DNA from: Hungatella sp.
GTDB taxonomy: Bacteria > Bacillota > Clostridia > Lachnospirales > Lachnospiraceae
DNA: 55,908 bases
Assembly: GCA_022792815.1 (NCBI GenBank)
Contig: JAAWBS010000066.1
Span: 1 to 55,908, forward strand
Direction of reading: 5' to 3'
Shown here: piece by piece, positions 41,680 through 50,603 of the stretch
Numbering within the stretch: the first letter of the stretch is position 1
How the letters are laid out: every line of letters starts with the position of its first letter
The notes under the pieces: generated by a model
Database searches by the model: none
What the model saw: the letters and a program-made list of their open reading frames with translations, nothing else
Told to the model about the DNA's origin: nothing
Made by a program: the position numbers and the translations under genes

Positions 41680-42570
41680 TTATTCCTCTCCTTTCTCCTC
41701 TGCGGCACACAAGGTCTTATCGTATGCCTTCATAAAGGGCAGCACGATAAAGTAATTTGCCGCCAGCAAAATAAACCATAACACCACGGTTCTCCAGTCC
41801 ATAGTAGCCAGGAAAGCGGCGATCGGTCCTGGGGTGGTAAAGGGAAGTGTCATAAAGAATTTCCCCACCAGGCCGATGCTTGCACATATGTAATATACCG
41901 TAAAATTCAGCAGATGGCAAATGGTAGTCGGAATCAGCAGATACACATTGAGCACAAAAGGAATGCCAAACACGCCGGGCTCATTGATATTGAAACAGCT
42001 TGGAACCAGAGATACTTTCACCAGACTGGTCAGCTGCTTTGATTTGCACACGGTCAGCATCAGCAGCTGAAGAGCCGTAAACGTCATCCAACCGCCAAAT
42101 ATACTGGATACACTTCCCGCATAGATAAAAGGAAGGGGCTGACCGGCAGTGTACGCCGCCAGATTCTCTGCCAGCGCCGTGGTGGTAATCGGAGTGACGA
42201 TGGCGCTTACCATGTTATCTCCGTGGATTCCGAAGAACCAGAACATAGACACAATGGTGGTGATCAAAAGTACTGACGGGAGGGAGCCTGTGGTCAGCTG
42301 ATAGGGGATCATCAGGTACGGCTTAATCGAGTTGGCCCATGCCTGCCAGGCAAGCAGGAAGGTGTACAGAAGATTACCGGACTCCGTGACCCCTGCCGGA
42401 ACCGGCGGAACAGCCAGAAGGCAGGCAAAACCGCCGATAATGGTCAGGGGAATCAGAACCGTCATACCGTCCCGGACGGCTGCCAGATGTCTCTGGGAAG
42501 AAATCTTTGATCCCACAGGCAGCAGTGTTCTTTCCATCCAATCCTGAAATTTGTTTGATGATTCGTTCAT
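41680..42570 (-). CDS. Shortened PTS EIIC component (lactose/cellobiose family)
   Basis: Clearly related to cellobiose/lichenan EIIC: WMERTLLPVGSKISSQRHLAAVRDGM at the N-terminus, FWFFGIHGDNMVSAIVTPI, and FNINEPGVFGIPFVLNVYLLIP. It is 296 aa where the family usually has 410-450. About 130 residues between the first helix pair and the WFFGIHG segment are missing without loss of frame. No EIIA or EIIB gene is adjacent. It may be a non-transporting sensor, a distinct short subfamily or a decaying gene. ATG 42570 follows AGAAGG. Confidence 0.85.
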   Translation of the reverse strand: MNESSNKFQDWMERTLLPVGSKISSQRHLAAVRDGMTVLIPLTIIGGFACLLAVPPVPAGVTESGNLLYTFLLAWQAWANSIKPYLMIPYQLTTGSLPSVLLITTIVSMFWFFGIHGDNMVSAIVTPITTTALAENLAAYTAGQPLPFIYAGSVSSIFGGWMTFTALQLLMLTVCKSKQLTSLVKVSLVPSCFNINEPGVFGIPFVLNVYLLIPTTICHLLNFTVYYICASIGLVGKFFMTLPFTTPGPIAAFLATMDWRTVVLWFILLAANYFIVLPFMKAYDKTLCAAEEKGEE

Positions 42571-42623
42571 GTTGTATACCTTCTCTGCGATTATTATAAA
42601 TTAATATAGATATAGTATACAAC
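42571..42623 (-). promoter_or_regulatory. Promoter of the EIIC-MBL unit flanked by inverted repeats
   Basis: Minus strand TTGTAT (42622-42617), 18-bp spacer, TATAAT (42598-42593). The 9-bp inverted repeat GTTGTATAC (42571-42579) and GTATACAAC (42615-42623) brackets it, one arm on the -35 box and the other beside the start codon. It is a likely operator for the RpiR regulator encoded directly upstream. Confidence 0.65.
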
Positions 42624-42665
42624 ATTTTAAATTATTATTCAATATTTTTTTTATTTTTTGAATTA

Positions 42666-43421
42666 TCATTCATTTTTGATTGTCAAATATGGCATCAAGG
42701 TGTGGATAAACAGGCTGAACATCACCATGGGCTCCATGTACTGTGCCCCCTCAGTCTTAAGGTTGGGCAACACATACACGTAATCTGACCGTTTGCTCAA
42801 GGGATGCTTTTCGCTGAGAGTGACCAGCATAATTTTAGGTTTCTTCTTCTTCATCCTCTCAATCTCAGAGATCAGATCTGCGTAAGTGGGATTGGATACG
42901 GAAAAAATAATCAGCAGACTTCCCTCTTTGGAAAAGGCATCAATCTTAAAGATCTCGTCGGCCCTCAGGCACATGCTGTCATAACAGAAATCAAGTAGAT
43001 TATAGTTCATCAGCTCCGCTGCGAGATAGGACCGGTGATAGCCTGTTATGTAAACCCGGCTGGCCTGACTGATCAGATCTGCAGCCTCCTGGCATGTTTC
43101 TCTCTGATATACTTCCTCAAAATATCGGAAATTCTTTCTATAGACCTCCATCGGAGATGACTCTGTATTCTTTGCAATCGGGGCTTTATGAAGATGTCTG
43201 CTTATCTCATATTTAAACTCATTGTAGCCGTTATACCCCAATCTCTGACTGAATCTGGTAAGTGCTGCCTGAGAAAGGCCATAATCCTCGGTAATCGCCG
43301 CCGTCGACGCTCTGGTAATGTACTGAGGCTCTGTCTTTACCAGCTCATAAATCTTGTAATCCGTCTTTGTATATTTTGGCTTTGCCGCCTCCATCTTCTC
43401 CATGACATCCATCGCATTCAT
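42666..43421 (-). CDS. RpiR/MurR family regulator
   Basis: A 251-aa regulator with an N-terminal RpiR helix-turn-helix (ASTAAITEDYGLSQAALTRFSQRLGYNGYNEFKYEI region) and a C-terminal SIS phosphosugar-binding domain (ASRVYITGYHRSYLAAELM; LIIFSVSNPTYADL; IMLVTLSEKHPLSKRSDYVY). It probably senses a sugar phosphate and controls the downstream EIIC/MBL genes through the inverted repeat at 42571-42623. ATG 43421 has GGGAG ahead. Confidence 0.92.
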   Translation of the reverse strand: MNAMDVMEKMEAAKPKYTKTDYKIYELVKTEPQYITRASTAAITEDYGLSQAALTRFSQRLGYNGYNEFKYEISRHLHKAPIAKNTESSPMEVYRKNFRYFEEVYQRETCQEAADLISQASRVYITGYHRSYLAAELMNYNLLDFCYDSMCLRADEIFKIDAFSKEGSLLIIFSVSNPTYADLISEIERMKKKKPKIMLVTLSEKHPLSKRSDYVYVLPNLKTEGAQYMEPMVMFSLFIHTLMPYLTIKNE

Positions 43422-43472
43422 CTCCCTCTTCTAGTCTCTTTTCCTGCCAGGCAGGTTTTCAGAATATTCTAT

Positions 43473-43520
43473 AAAAAAGGCGGCCGCCATGCACCCCAAT
43501 CCCGGGCCATAGCCGCCGCC
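43473..43520 (-). terminator. Terminator of the S41 protease gene
   Basis: A GC-rich stem formed by GGCGGC-type blocks (43479-43486 with about 43511-43520), followed on the minus strand by six T (43478-43473). Confidence 0.75.
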
Positions 43521-43535
43521 TGTCTGGCAAAGCCT

Positions 43536-44858
43536 CTACTTCAGCGCCTCGATGGCCGCCTGAATCTGATTGTCCTCATCTTTCTCCACGACAGCCTTGG
43601 TTCTCAGCTCCTCATCCAGTTCCACCTCAATATCCGGCTTCAGCCCCACGCCGTGAAGGTCAAAGCCGCTGGGCGTGTAGTAGTGAGCCGTGGTCAGTTT
43701 GATGGCCGTGCCGTCCCCCAGGGGAAGAAGGCTCTGGACGATCCCTTTTCCGAAGGTCTGGGTTCCCACCACGATACCGACCTCATAATCCATGATTGCC
43801 CCCGTAAACACCTCCGAAGCGCTGGCCGAATTGCCGTTGACCAACACCGCCATGGGCACGTCGATCTCATGGCCATCCTTTTTGGGGAAGCCGCTGGCCT
43901 GCTGGCCATAGTCGCTCTCATACTGGATCTTGCCGTCATCGCAGAAGAACCGATCTCCCTTCCCGTCCTTGTCCGCAGTGTATACCAGCATCCCGTCCAT
44001 CTTATCCTCGGGAAGCACATAGGCCAGCATTTCTACCACTGCATCCAAAAGTCCGCCCGGGTTATCTCTCAAATCGATGATCAGCTTCTCCATCCCCTGT
44101 TTTTCCAGGTCATCCACTGCCGCCTGAAACTGAGGGCCGGTGACTCCGTCAAACTGCATGACATAGATATAGCCGATGTTGTCTGCCATCATCTCATGCT
44201 CCACCGTAGGCACCTCCACCTTGCGCCGCTCGATGTCCAGATCCACTTCCTCGTTGGCATCTCCGCGAAGCACTGTCACCTTCACCCTGCTGCCCTCTTC
44301 CCCGCGGATGTAGTTGGTCACCAGAAGGTCCAGCTCCATGCCTGCCACATCCTCGTCATCGACCTTATAGATGATATCTCCCGGAAGCATCCCCGCCTCA
44401 AAGGCCGGGGCCGTCTCAAACACCTTGACCACGGTAGAGATCCCCGTGGTGCGGTTCTGAGACACCATGGCGCCGATGCCGCAGTATTCTCCCGAGGTGT
44501 CCTCCATCAGAGACTGATAGTCCTCTTCATTGTAATATACGGAATAGGGATCGTTTAAGCCGTACATCAGTCCCATATAGATGCCGTCTTCCACCAGTTC
44601 CACATCCTCGTCAAACAGATAATACTCTTTTACGATCTCCTGGATATAGTTCATCTTTTCCGTAATCCGGTCCAGCTCCAGCTCCCCTTCTCCGGGGGGC
44701 TGAGGATCCGACTCCTGTACGATCTGATCCGGTTGGTCCATCACCGTCTTTCCTATGAGGAAGATGCCTGCCGACACTCCCACGATCATCAGCCCTGCAA
44801 AGGCCATCACAAGGGCGCCTACCAGGACCCCTTTCCAAAATTTATTCTTACTCTCCAT
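43536..44858 (-). CDS. S41 family C-terminal processing peptidase
   Basis: A 440-aa CtpA-type serine protease. N-terminal membrane anchor (about residues 9-33), an acidic linker, PDZ domain (GIGAMVSQNRTTGISTVVKVF; APAFEAGMLPGDIIYKVDDEDV) and S41 catalytic domain with Ser in VNGNSASASEVFTGA and Lys in TFGKGIVQS. It acts outside the membrane, probably trimming envelope proteins. It lies 93 bp downstream of ftsX, and Ctp proteases often neighbour FtsEX and its cell-wall hydrolase partners. Confidence 0.93.
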   Translation of the reverse strand: MESKNKFWKGVLVGALVMAFAGLMIVGVSAGIFLIGKTVMDQPDQIVQESDPQPPGEGELELDRITEKMNYIQEIVKEYYLFDEDVELVEDGIYMGLMYGLNDPYSVYYNEEDYQSLMEDTSGEYCGIGAMVSQNRTTGISTVVKVFETAPAFEAGMLPGDIIYKVDDEDVAGMELDLLVTNYIRGEEGSRVKVTVLRGDANEEVDLDIERRKVEVPTVEHEMMADNIGYIYVMQFDGVTGPQFQAAVDDLEKQGMEKLIIDLRDNPGGLLDAVVEMLAYVLPEDKMDGMLVYTADKDGKGDRFFCDDGKIQYESDYGQQASGFPKKDGHEIDVPMAVLVNGNSASASEVFTGAIMDYEVGIVVGTQTFGKGIVQSLLPLGDGTAIKLTTAHYYTPSGFDLHGVGLKPDIEVELDEELRTKAVVEKDEDNQIQAAIEALK

Positions 44859-44951
44859 ATTGAACTCCTCTCACCGTACTGCGGGCATCGATTCTAACCG
44901 CTGTTGGAAGGACATGGCCATATAAACTTACGATTCCCAATCTATGCCAAA

Positions 44952-45860
44952 TTATACCTTCAGATGCTTCCTTATGGTAAAGAAGCTTGCAAAAAATCCG
45001 ATTCCCAGTCCTAACAGCACTCCCGTCACCGCCATGTAGGGGAAAATATAGCTGAGCGGAAGGAACTGGAAGATCCGGGACAGAATCTGAAACTTGGCAG
45101 TCAGATAACTTACAGACCGCAGATACAGAAAATACATGGCAGCCAGAGGAACCGCCGCTCCCATGAGACCCATGAGAATTCCCTCCACCACAAAGGGAGC
45201 ACGGATCATATAGTCTGTCGCCCCGATGTAGCGCATAATCTCGTTCTCGTTTTTCCGGAAGGAGGCGGCCACATTGATGGTGTTGCTGATCAGGAACACC
45301 GACACGGCCAGCAGCACGCCGATGATCACCAGAGATAAGATACCGATGACCGCGTTAAAACTGCTCAGACCCGCCGCCGCACTGTTGGAATAATTGACCT
45401 CTCTCACTCCCGCCACCTGTTTTAAGGCAGATGCCACCTGTTCCTGAAGAGTGATATCTTTCAGGAAGATCTGATAGGATGCAGACCCGGCCAGAGGGTT
45501 GTCGTCTGCAAACCCCTCCGCCAGCTCCTCATGTCCCGCAAAATAGTCCTGCTTCATGGTCTCCCACGCTTCCTCCGCGGAGGTAAATTCCATGGTACTG
45601 ACCTCAGGCCAGCCCCTGATCTGCTCCCCGATATTCTTAATCTGTTCCTCTGACAGTTCATCGTCAAAGAACACCGTGATGCCGATGGTCCCCTCCACAT
45701 TCTTCACCACATGCTGGATATTCACAATGATGCTGAAGAACAAACAAAATAAAAAAATACACGCAGAAATCGTCGCCACAGAAGCCAGAGAAAACCAGAT
45801 ATTTCTGCATATATTCTTGACGCCCTCTTTCAGGCAATACCAAAATGTACTAATCCTCAT
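44952..45860 (-). CDS. ftsX: Cell-division ABC transporter permease FtsX
   Basis: This is the membrane partner of FtsE, which signals to extracellular peptidoglycan hydrolases at division or elongation sites. It is about 302 aa, with one N-terminal helix, an extracytoplasmic domain (about residues 50-165, with DDELSEEQIKNIGEQI) and three C-terminal helices (LVIIGVLLAVSVFLISNTI; APFVVEGILMGLMGAAVPL; VTGVLLGLGIGFFASFFTI). I choose ATG 45860, which overlaps ftsE by 11 bp and has GGCGG ahead; ATG 45884 is in frame. Confidence 0.94.
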   Translation of the reverse strand: MRISTFWYCLKEGVKNICRNIWFSLASVATISACIFLFCLFFSIIVNIQHVVKNVEGTIGITVFFDDELSEEQIKNIGEQIRGWPEVSTMEFTSAEEAWETMKQDYFAGHEELAEGFADDNPLAGSASYQIFLKDITLQEQVASALKQVAGVREVNYSNSAAAGLSSFNAVIGILSLVIIGVLLAVSVFLISNTINVAASFRKNENEIMRYIGATDYMIRAPFVVEGILMGLMGAAVPLAAMYFLYLRSVSYLTAKFQILSRIFQFLPLSYIFPYMAVTGVLLGLGIGFFASFFTIRKHLKV

Positions 45861-46533
45861 GAACCAATCCGCCTTCTTCATCACTTACGATACAGCCACG
45901 GTCCATGGTGATGACCCGCCTCTGCATCAGATTGACAATTTCATTGCTGTGGGTTACCACCACCACCGTGGTTCCCATACGGTTAATCTCGTCCAGCAGC
46001 TTCATGATCTCGATGGCGTTGTGATGGTCTAAGTTGCCGGTGGGCTCGTCGGCAAGCAAGACCTCCGGACGGTTGATCAGGGCCCGGGCGATGGCAACTC
46101 TCTGCTGCTCTCCACCGGACAGCTGCTGCGGATAAGACTTATATTTGGCGGAAAGACCCACCATCTGGAGCATGACCGGCACCTTTTCCCTGATCTTTCT
46201 GGGAGAAGCGCCGATCACCCTCTGAGCAAAGGCCACATTCTCATAGACATTCCGGTCCTTCAAAAGCCGGAAGTCCTGAAACACGACTCCCAGCCTTCTG
46301 CGGTACTTCGGAACATATCGTCTGGGCATCTTCCCCAGATTCATGTCATTCACTACGATCTTTCCGGAGGTGGGCTCCGCCTCTTTCAGCAGCAGCTTCA
46401 GCAAAGTGGACTTGCCGGAGCCGCTGCGGCCTATGATAAACACAAACTCCCCGTCCTCGATGGTGATGTTGATGTTGCGGAGGGCCTTGTTGCCGGTGTC
46501 GTAGGTTTTGTATACATTTGTAATCTCAATCAT
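45850..46533 (-). CDS. ftsE: Cell-division ATP-binding protein FtsE
   Basis: A 227-aa ABC ATPase: Walker [11 protein letters not shown]-loop FQDFRLL, signature [15 protein letters not shown], Walker [13 protein letters not shown], and H-loop VVTHSNEIV. The gene overlaps ftsX and forms the FtsEX complex. FtsE starts 15 bp after the upstream regulator gene's stop. Confidence 0.96.
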   Translation of the reverse strand: MIEITNVYKTYDTGNKALRNINITIEDGEFVFIIGRSGSGKSTLLKLLLKEAEPTSGKIVVNDMNLGKMPRRYVPKYRRRLGVVFQDFRLLKDRNVYENVAFAQRVIGASPRKIREKVPVMLQMVGLSAKYKSYPQQLSGGEQQRVAIARALINRPEVLLADEPTGNLDHHNAIEIMKLLDEINRMGTTVVVVTHSNEIVNLMQRRVITMDRGCIVSDEEGGLVHED

Positions 46534-46548
46534 CTGCTCTTAAGTCCT

Positions 46549-47637
46549 TTAAAAATCCGAATTTTCCATGTATTTCATATATTTGACTACCATCAGCGCG
46601 ATCTTAAAGGTGATGGCATCCTCAAAAATCCTCAGATCCAGCCCGGTGCTCTTCTGAAGCTTATCCAAGCGGTACACCAGAGTATTCCTGTGGATATACA
46701 GCTGTCTGGAGGTCTCTGACACGTTCAGACTGTTCTCAAAGAACTTATTGATGGTGGTCAGGGTCTCGTCGTCAAACTCATCCGGTGACTTTCCGTCAAA
46801 GATCTCCTTGATGAACATACGGCACAGGGGGATAGGCAGCTGATAGATCAGCCGGCCGATGCCCAGCTTGTTGTAGGCGATCACATTCTTGTCGCTGTAG
46901 AAGATCTTTCCCACATCCAGCGCCATCTTGGCCTCTTTGTAGGACCGGGATACCTCCTTGATCTCGCCTACCACCGTGCCGAAGGCCACATGAACCTTGG
47001 TCATAGCCTCTGTGTTCAGCATGTCCAGAACCATATTGGCCGTCTTCTCCAGGTCATCATAGTCTTCCGTCGGCTTCACTTCCTTCACCAGGATGATATT
47101 CTTCTCGTCCACCGCGGTGATGAAGTCCTTGGTCTTGGAAGCAAACAGGCTTCTCACTGTCTCCAGAGCATTGACATCCTTCTCGTGCTTGGTCTCGATG
47201 ATAAACACGACTCTCTTCACGCTGGTCTCGATGTGAAGCTTCTTGGCCCGGTTGTAGATATCCACCAGAAGCAGATTGTCAAGCAGAAGATTCTTGATAA
47301 AATTATCCTTGTCAAAACGCTCTTTGTAGGCTACCAGAAGATTCTGTATCTGGAAAGCCGCCAGTTTCCCCACCATATATGCGTCGTCACTGCCGCCCTT
47401 GGCCAGCAGAATATATTCCAACTGATGTTCGTCAAAAACCTTGAAAAACTGGTACCCCTGAATTACCTGACTGTCTGCCGGCGAATCTACAAAAGCGAGG
47501 ATAGAACTTTCGTACTCTTCCGCATCCGGAAACGTGGTGGCCAATACCTTGCCTTCTGTCTCACAGACACAGAGATCTATTCTTGTGATGCCTTTCAGGC
47601 CCTCGATGGTTGTCTGAAGTATCTGATTTGATATCAT
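46549..47637 (-). CDS. CdaR/PucR-type transcriptional regulator
   Basis: A 362-aa regulator. The N-terminal part (about residues 1-130) looks like a small sensory domain (DLCVCETEGKVLATTFPDAEEY), the middle resembles the GGDEF-like domain of CdaR/PucR proteins (VAFGTVVGEIKEVSRSYKEAKMALDVGK), and the C-terminus is an HTH_30 helix-turn-helix (LNVSETSRQLYIHRNTLVYRLDKLQKSTGLDLR region). It is upstream of ftsE by 15 bp, so co-transcription is likely. The signal is unknown. ATG 47637 follows AAAGGAG. Confidence 0.87.
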   Translation of the reverse strand: MISNQILQTTIEGLKGITRIDLCVCETEGKVLATTFPDAEEYESSILAFVDSPADSQVIQGYQFFKVFDEHQLEYILLAKGGSDDAYMVGKLAAFQIQNLLVAYKERFDKDNFIKNLLLDNLLLVDIYNRAKKLHIETSVKRVVFIIETKHEKDVNALETVRSLFASKTKDFITAVDEKNIILVKEVKPTEDYDDLEKTANMVLDMLNTEAMTKVHVAFGTVVGEIKEVSRSYKEAKMALDVGKIFYSDKNVIAYNKLGIGRLIYQLPIPLCRMFIKEIFDGKSPDEFDDETLTTINKFFENSLNVSETSRQLYIHRNTLVYRLDKLQKSTGLDLRIFEDAITFKIALMVVKYMKYMENSDF

Positions 47638-47689
47638 AGCGCACTCTCCTTTTTTGTAAATTTACCCTTATTCTATCTTATAGCAAAAA

Positions 47690-47764
47690 ACAAAAAAAAG
47701 CAAGCTGGTATGAAACATACTGCCTGCTTTTTTTATCTGACGGCCGTCCCGCGCGGGGACGGCC
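47690..47764 (-). terminator. Terminator region after the sugar ABC ATPase
   Basis: Two hairpins follow the gene in transcription order: GGCCGTCCC/GGGACGGCC (47742-47750 with 47756-47764), then an imperfect AGCAGGC...GCTTGCT stem (about 47699-47728) leading into a run of eight T on the minus strand. Confidence 0.7.
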
Positions 47765-47778
47765 TTTCTCTCTATGGA

Positions 47779-48891
47779 CTAGTTGACGATGATCTGCTCG
47801 GTCTCCTTGTCGAATACATGGATCTTGCTCAAGTCTAAGGCCAGTCTTACGTTATCTCCTACTCTTGCGGCGGTACGCGGATTCACTCTCGCGGTGAAGT
47901 TAGCCTCCTCCACATCAAAGTACAGGAATACCTCGGCACCCAGCAGCTCGTATACACGAACGGTAGCCTCGATGATGCTTTTCGGAGAAGCCTCTAACCA
48001 GGCCTGGTCATCATGCAGGTCCTCGGGACGGATACCCAGAGTAACGTTCTTGCCGATGTAGTTCTTAGCCTCCAGAACTTTGCCTTTCTCTGCCGGAAGA
48101 GAGATGGTGTGATCGCCGAATGTCAGAGTGACATCAGCGCCTTCCTTGCCTACCTTAGCGTCTACCATGTTCATCTGAGGAGCCCCGATGAATCCGGCCA
48201 CGAACTTGTTGCATGGCTTGTCATACAGATTCTGGGGAGAGTCAACCTGCTGAACCACGCCGTCCTTCATAACTACGATTCTGGTACCCAGAGTCATAGC
48301 CTCTGTCTGGTCATGGGTTACGTAGATGATGGTCGCCTGCAGTCTCTGATGCAACTTGGAGATCTCGATACGCATCTGACCTCTCAGCTTGGCATCCAAG
48401 TTGGACAGAGGCTCGTCCATCAGGAATACTTTCGGGTTACGCACGATAGCACGGCCCATGGCAACACGCTGTCTCTGACCACCGGAAAGAGCCTTGGGCT
48501 TACGGTCTAACAGATGCTCCAGGTCAAGGATTCTGGCAGCCTCATGAACCAGCTTGTCGATCTCATCCTTCGGAGTCTTTCTCAGCTTCAGACCAAATGC
48601 CATGTTGTCATATACGGACATATGGGGATACAGAGCGTAGTTCTGGAATACCATGGCGATATCCCTGTCTTTTGGCTCAACGTCATTAACCAGTTTTCCG
48701 TCGATGTACAGTTCACCGGAAGAGATATCCTCCAATCCCGCAACCATACGAAGAGTAGTTGACTTACCACAACCAGACGGTCCTACGAAAATGACAAATT
48801 CCTTATCAGCGATCTCCAGGTTGAAATCCTTTACTGCTACAAATCCGTTCGGATATGCCTTTGTTACATTCTTTAATGACAGACTAGCCAT
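47779..48891 (-). CDS. Multi-sugar ABC transporter ATPase (MsmX/UgpC type)
   Basis: A 370-aa CUT1-class ATPase: Walker A GPSGCGKST, Q-loop VFQNYALYPHMSVYDNMAFGL, signature LSGGQRQRVAMGRAIV, Walker B VFLMDEPLSNLDAKLR, and a C-terminal OB/TOBE regulatory domain (GIRPEDLHD; VELLGAEVF-like). It is monocistronic with no permease or binding protein beside it, the pattern of the shared ATPase that energises several sugar importers in Firmicutes. ATG 48891 has AGGAGG ahead; an upstream in-frame extension of 27 codons lacks a site. Confidence 0.94.
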   Translation of the reverse strand: MASLSLKNVTKAYPNGFVAVKDFNLEIADKEFVIFVGPSGCGKSTTLRMVAGLEDISSGELYIDGKLVNDVEPKDRDIAMVFQNYALYPHMSVYDNMAFGLKLRKTPKDEIDKLVHEAARILDLEHLLDRKPKALSGGQRQRVAMGRAIVRNPKVFLMDEPLSNLDAKLRGQMRIEISKLHQRLQATIIYVTHDQTEAMTLGTRIVVMKDGVVQQVDSPQNLYDKPCNKFVAGFIGAPQMNMVDAKVGKEGADVTLTFGDHTISLPAEKGKVLEAKNYIGKNVTLGIRPEDLHDDQAWLEASPKSIIEATVRVYELLGAEVFLYFDVEEANFTARVNPRTAARVGDNVRLALDLSKIHVFDKETEQIIVN

Positions 48892-49089
48892 TCTCAAATC
48901 CTCCTGATTAAATGAAATGTATATTACAGGGAAATCCCTTGTGGTGTTAATTGTATGATACACGAAACTCAATTTTTATACCATATTGTAATTTACCAAA
49001 ATCCTTTTTTTAATTTGGCTAATCTGTATATTGATTTTTTTTCGTCACTAAAAACACAAAAGAATGCACAGAATTTCATTTTTTTTATG

Positions 49090-49929
49090 TTAATATTCGA
49101 TAAACCCCTCTCCGAACACCTCTCTGACGTCGCTGACGATGACAAAAGCCCTCCTGTCAAATTCCGCCACGATCTCCCGCAATACGACAATCTCCTTTCT
49201 GGACACCACACAGAACAGCATCTTCTTTCCCTCTCCGGAATACATCCCCACCGCGTCCACTGCCGTCACTCCCCGCTCCATTCTGGTCATCACTGCCTGG
49301 GCGATCTCCTCATACCGGTCGGAGATGATATAGGCCTGTTTGGAAAATTTGAGGCCTTCCAGAAGGCCGTCGGACACCTTGGACACCGCGTAGATGGCGA
49401 TGAGAGCATAGAGGGCATAACGGATTCCGAACACCGCGGCGCCCAAAAGCACCACCGCCGCATCCAGGACCTGCATGATCTGGGCGATGGAATACTGCCT
49501 GAATTTCCTCTGAAGGAGAGCCGCCAGCATATCCGTTCCTCCCGTGGTGGCCTGAAAAAGAAACACCAGACCGGTCCCCAGACCGCTGATGATGCCTCCA
49601 AACAGGGACGTCAGAAGCAAGTCCTCCATGAGAAACGGGATCTCAGGAATCACGTACAGAGACACCGACAGGGCTGTGGTGGCTGTCAGGGTCCTCTTGA
49701 TAAACCTCCACCCCTTGATCTTCCAAGCCGCCGCAAACAGAGGGATGTTGCACACCGTGTTGGTGACCCACAGCGGCACGCCTGCGAGGCTTTTCGCGAT
49801 GATGGCCAGGCCGGACACTCCGCCGGTGACAAGGTTGATGGGATCGTACATGTTCTTTATGGCAAACCCCATGACAAAAGCCCCGATGACGATCAACAGA
49901 TATTCCGTAAATACAGAGTGCTTTTTCAT
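49090..49929 (-). CDS. YitT family membrane protein (DUF161/DUF2179)
   Basis: A 279-aa protein with five to six N-terminal helices (YLLIVIGAFVMGFAIKNMY; DPINLVTGGVSGLAIIAKSL; GLVFLFQATTGGTDMLAALL) and a C-terminal cytosolic DUF2179 domain (YIISDRYEEIAQAVMTRMERGVTAVDA; LFCVVSRKEIVVLREIV). This family is common in Firmicutes; the role is not settled. ATG 49929 follows AAAGGAAAT. Confidence 0.92.
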   Translation of the reverse strand: MKKHSVFTEYLLIVIGAFVMGFAIKNMYDPINLVTGGVSGLAIIAKSLAGVPLWVTNTVCNIPLFAAAWKIKGWRFIKRTLTATTALSVSLYVIPEIPFLMEDLLLTSLFGGIISGLGTGLVFLFQATTGGTDMLAALLQRKFRQYSIAQIMQVLDAAVVLLGAAVFGIRYALYALIAIYAVSKVSDGLLEGLKFSKQAYIISDRYEEIAQAVMTRMERGVTAVDAVGMYSGEGKKMLFCVVSRKEIVVLREIVAEFDRRAFVIVSDVREVFGEGFIEY

Positions 49930-49950
49930 ATTTCATTTCCTTTCTGCCGC

Positions 49951-49985
49951 AAAAATGACGGCACCTGAAAAAGGGGTGCCGTCAT
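49951..49985 (-). terminator. Terminator of the methyltransferase gene
   Basis: ATGACGGCACC (49955-49965) pairs with GGTGCCGTCAT (49975-49985); TTTTT follows on the minus strand. Confidence 0.88.
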
Positions 49986-50004
49986 GTGTTGGTTACAGCC
50001 TGAT

Positions 50005-50589
50005 TCATCTCTTTCTGGCAAGGAGATTGACCCACACGGTATCCGGGTGTCCGGATCTCACATCCTCTGTCTCCCATGTCCTCAGAATCTCAAAAAGGCC
50101 TGTCCTGGATATCATGGATGTGAGACTGTCCACCGTGTAGTCGGTAAAATATCTCTCTCCGCGAAATCCCTCATAGTCTCCTTTTTTTACAGACATATAC
50201 AGGATCCCGCGCCCGCACAGGGCATCGTGAAGGCGTCCCAGAATCTCCGGCATCTCGTTTCTGGGAACATGAACCAGGGCGCCGCAGGCCCAGATGCCGT
50301 CAAATACATCTTCGAATTCCATCTCGTCAAATGTCATCTGAAGCACATCCAGTCCAGTATGTATCTCCGCCAGCTTGCACATCTCCTCCGAGGCATCAAG
50401 CGGCGTCACATCATATCCCATCTCATACATAGTGAGAGTGTCTCTCCCGGAGCCGCATCCCAAATCCAGGATGGTGTCTCCCTCCTCCAAAAGCTTTAAA
50501 AACTCTCCCATGATCTCGCTCATGTCCACATCGACGGTATCTTCGTATACCTTTGCCGCATATTTATTATAATATTCTATCGAGTCCAA
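50005..50589 (-). CDS. Class I SAM-dependent methyltransferase
   Basis: A 194-aa methyltransferase with the AdoMet-binding motif TILDLGCGSGRDTL, the acidic strand PLDASEEM and FDGIWACGALVHVP. The substrate is unknown; the shape resembles small-molecule or TehB-like methyltransferases. The start is TTG 50589 with AGGAGG ahead and no in-frame ATG near. It follows cvfB by 14 bp. Confidence 0.9.
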   Translation of the reverse strand: MDSIEYYNKYAAKVYEDTVDVDMSEIMGEFLKLLEEGDTILDLGCGSGRDTLTMYEMGYDVTPLDASEEMCKLAEIHTGLDVLQMTFDEMEFEDVFDGIWACGALVHVPRNEMPEILGRLHDALCGRGILYMSVKKGDYEGFRGERYFTDYTVDSLTSMISRTGLFEILRTWETEDVRSGHPDTVWVNLLARKR

Positions 50590-50603
50590 GACAAACCTTC
50601 CTC

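Noticed and set aside
43188..44558. 456-codon plus-strand frame
   Set aside because: It is antisense to the RpiR and S41 protease genes, which have clear domains; the long frame is a composition effect.
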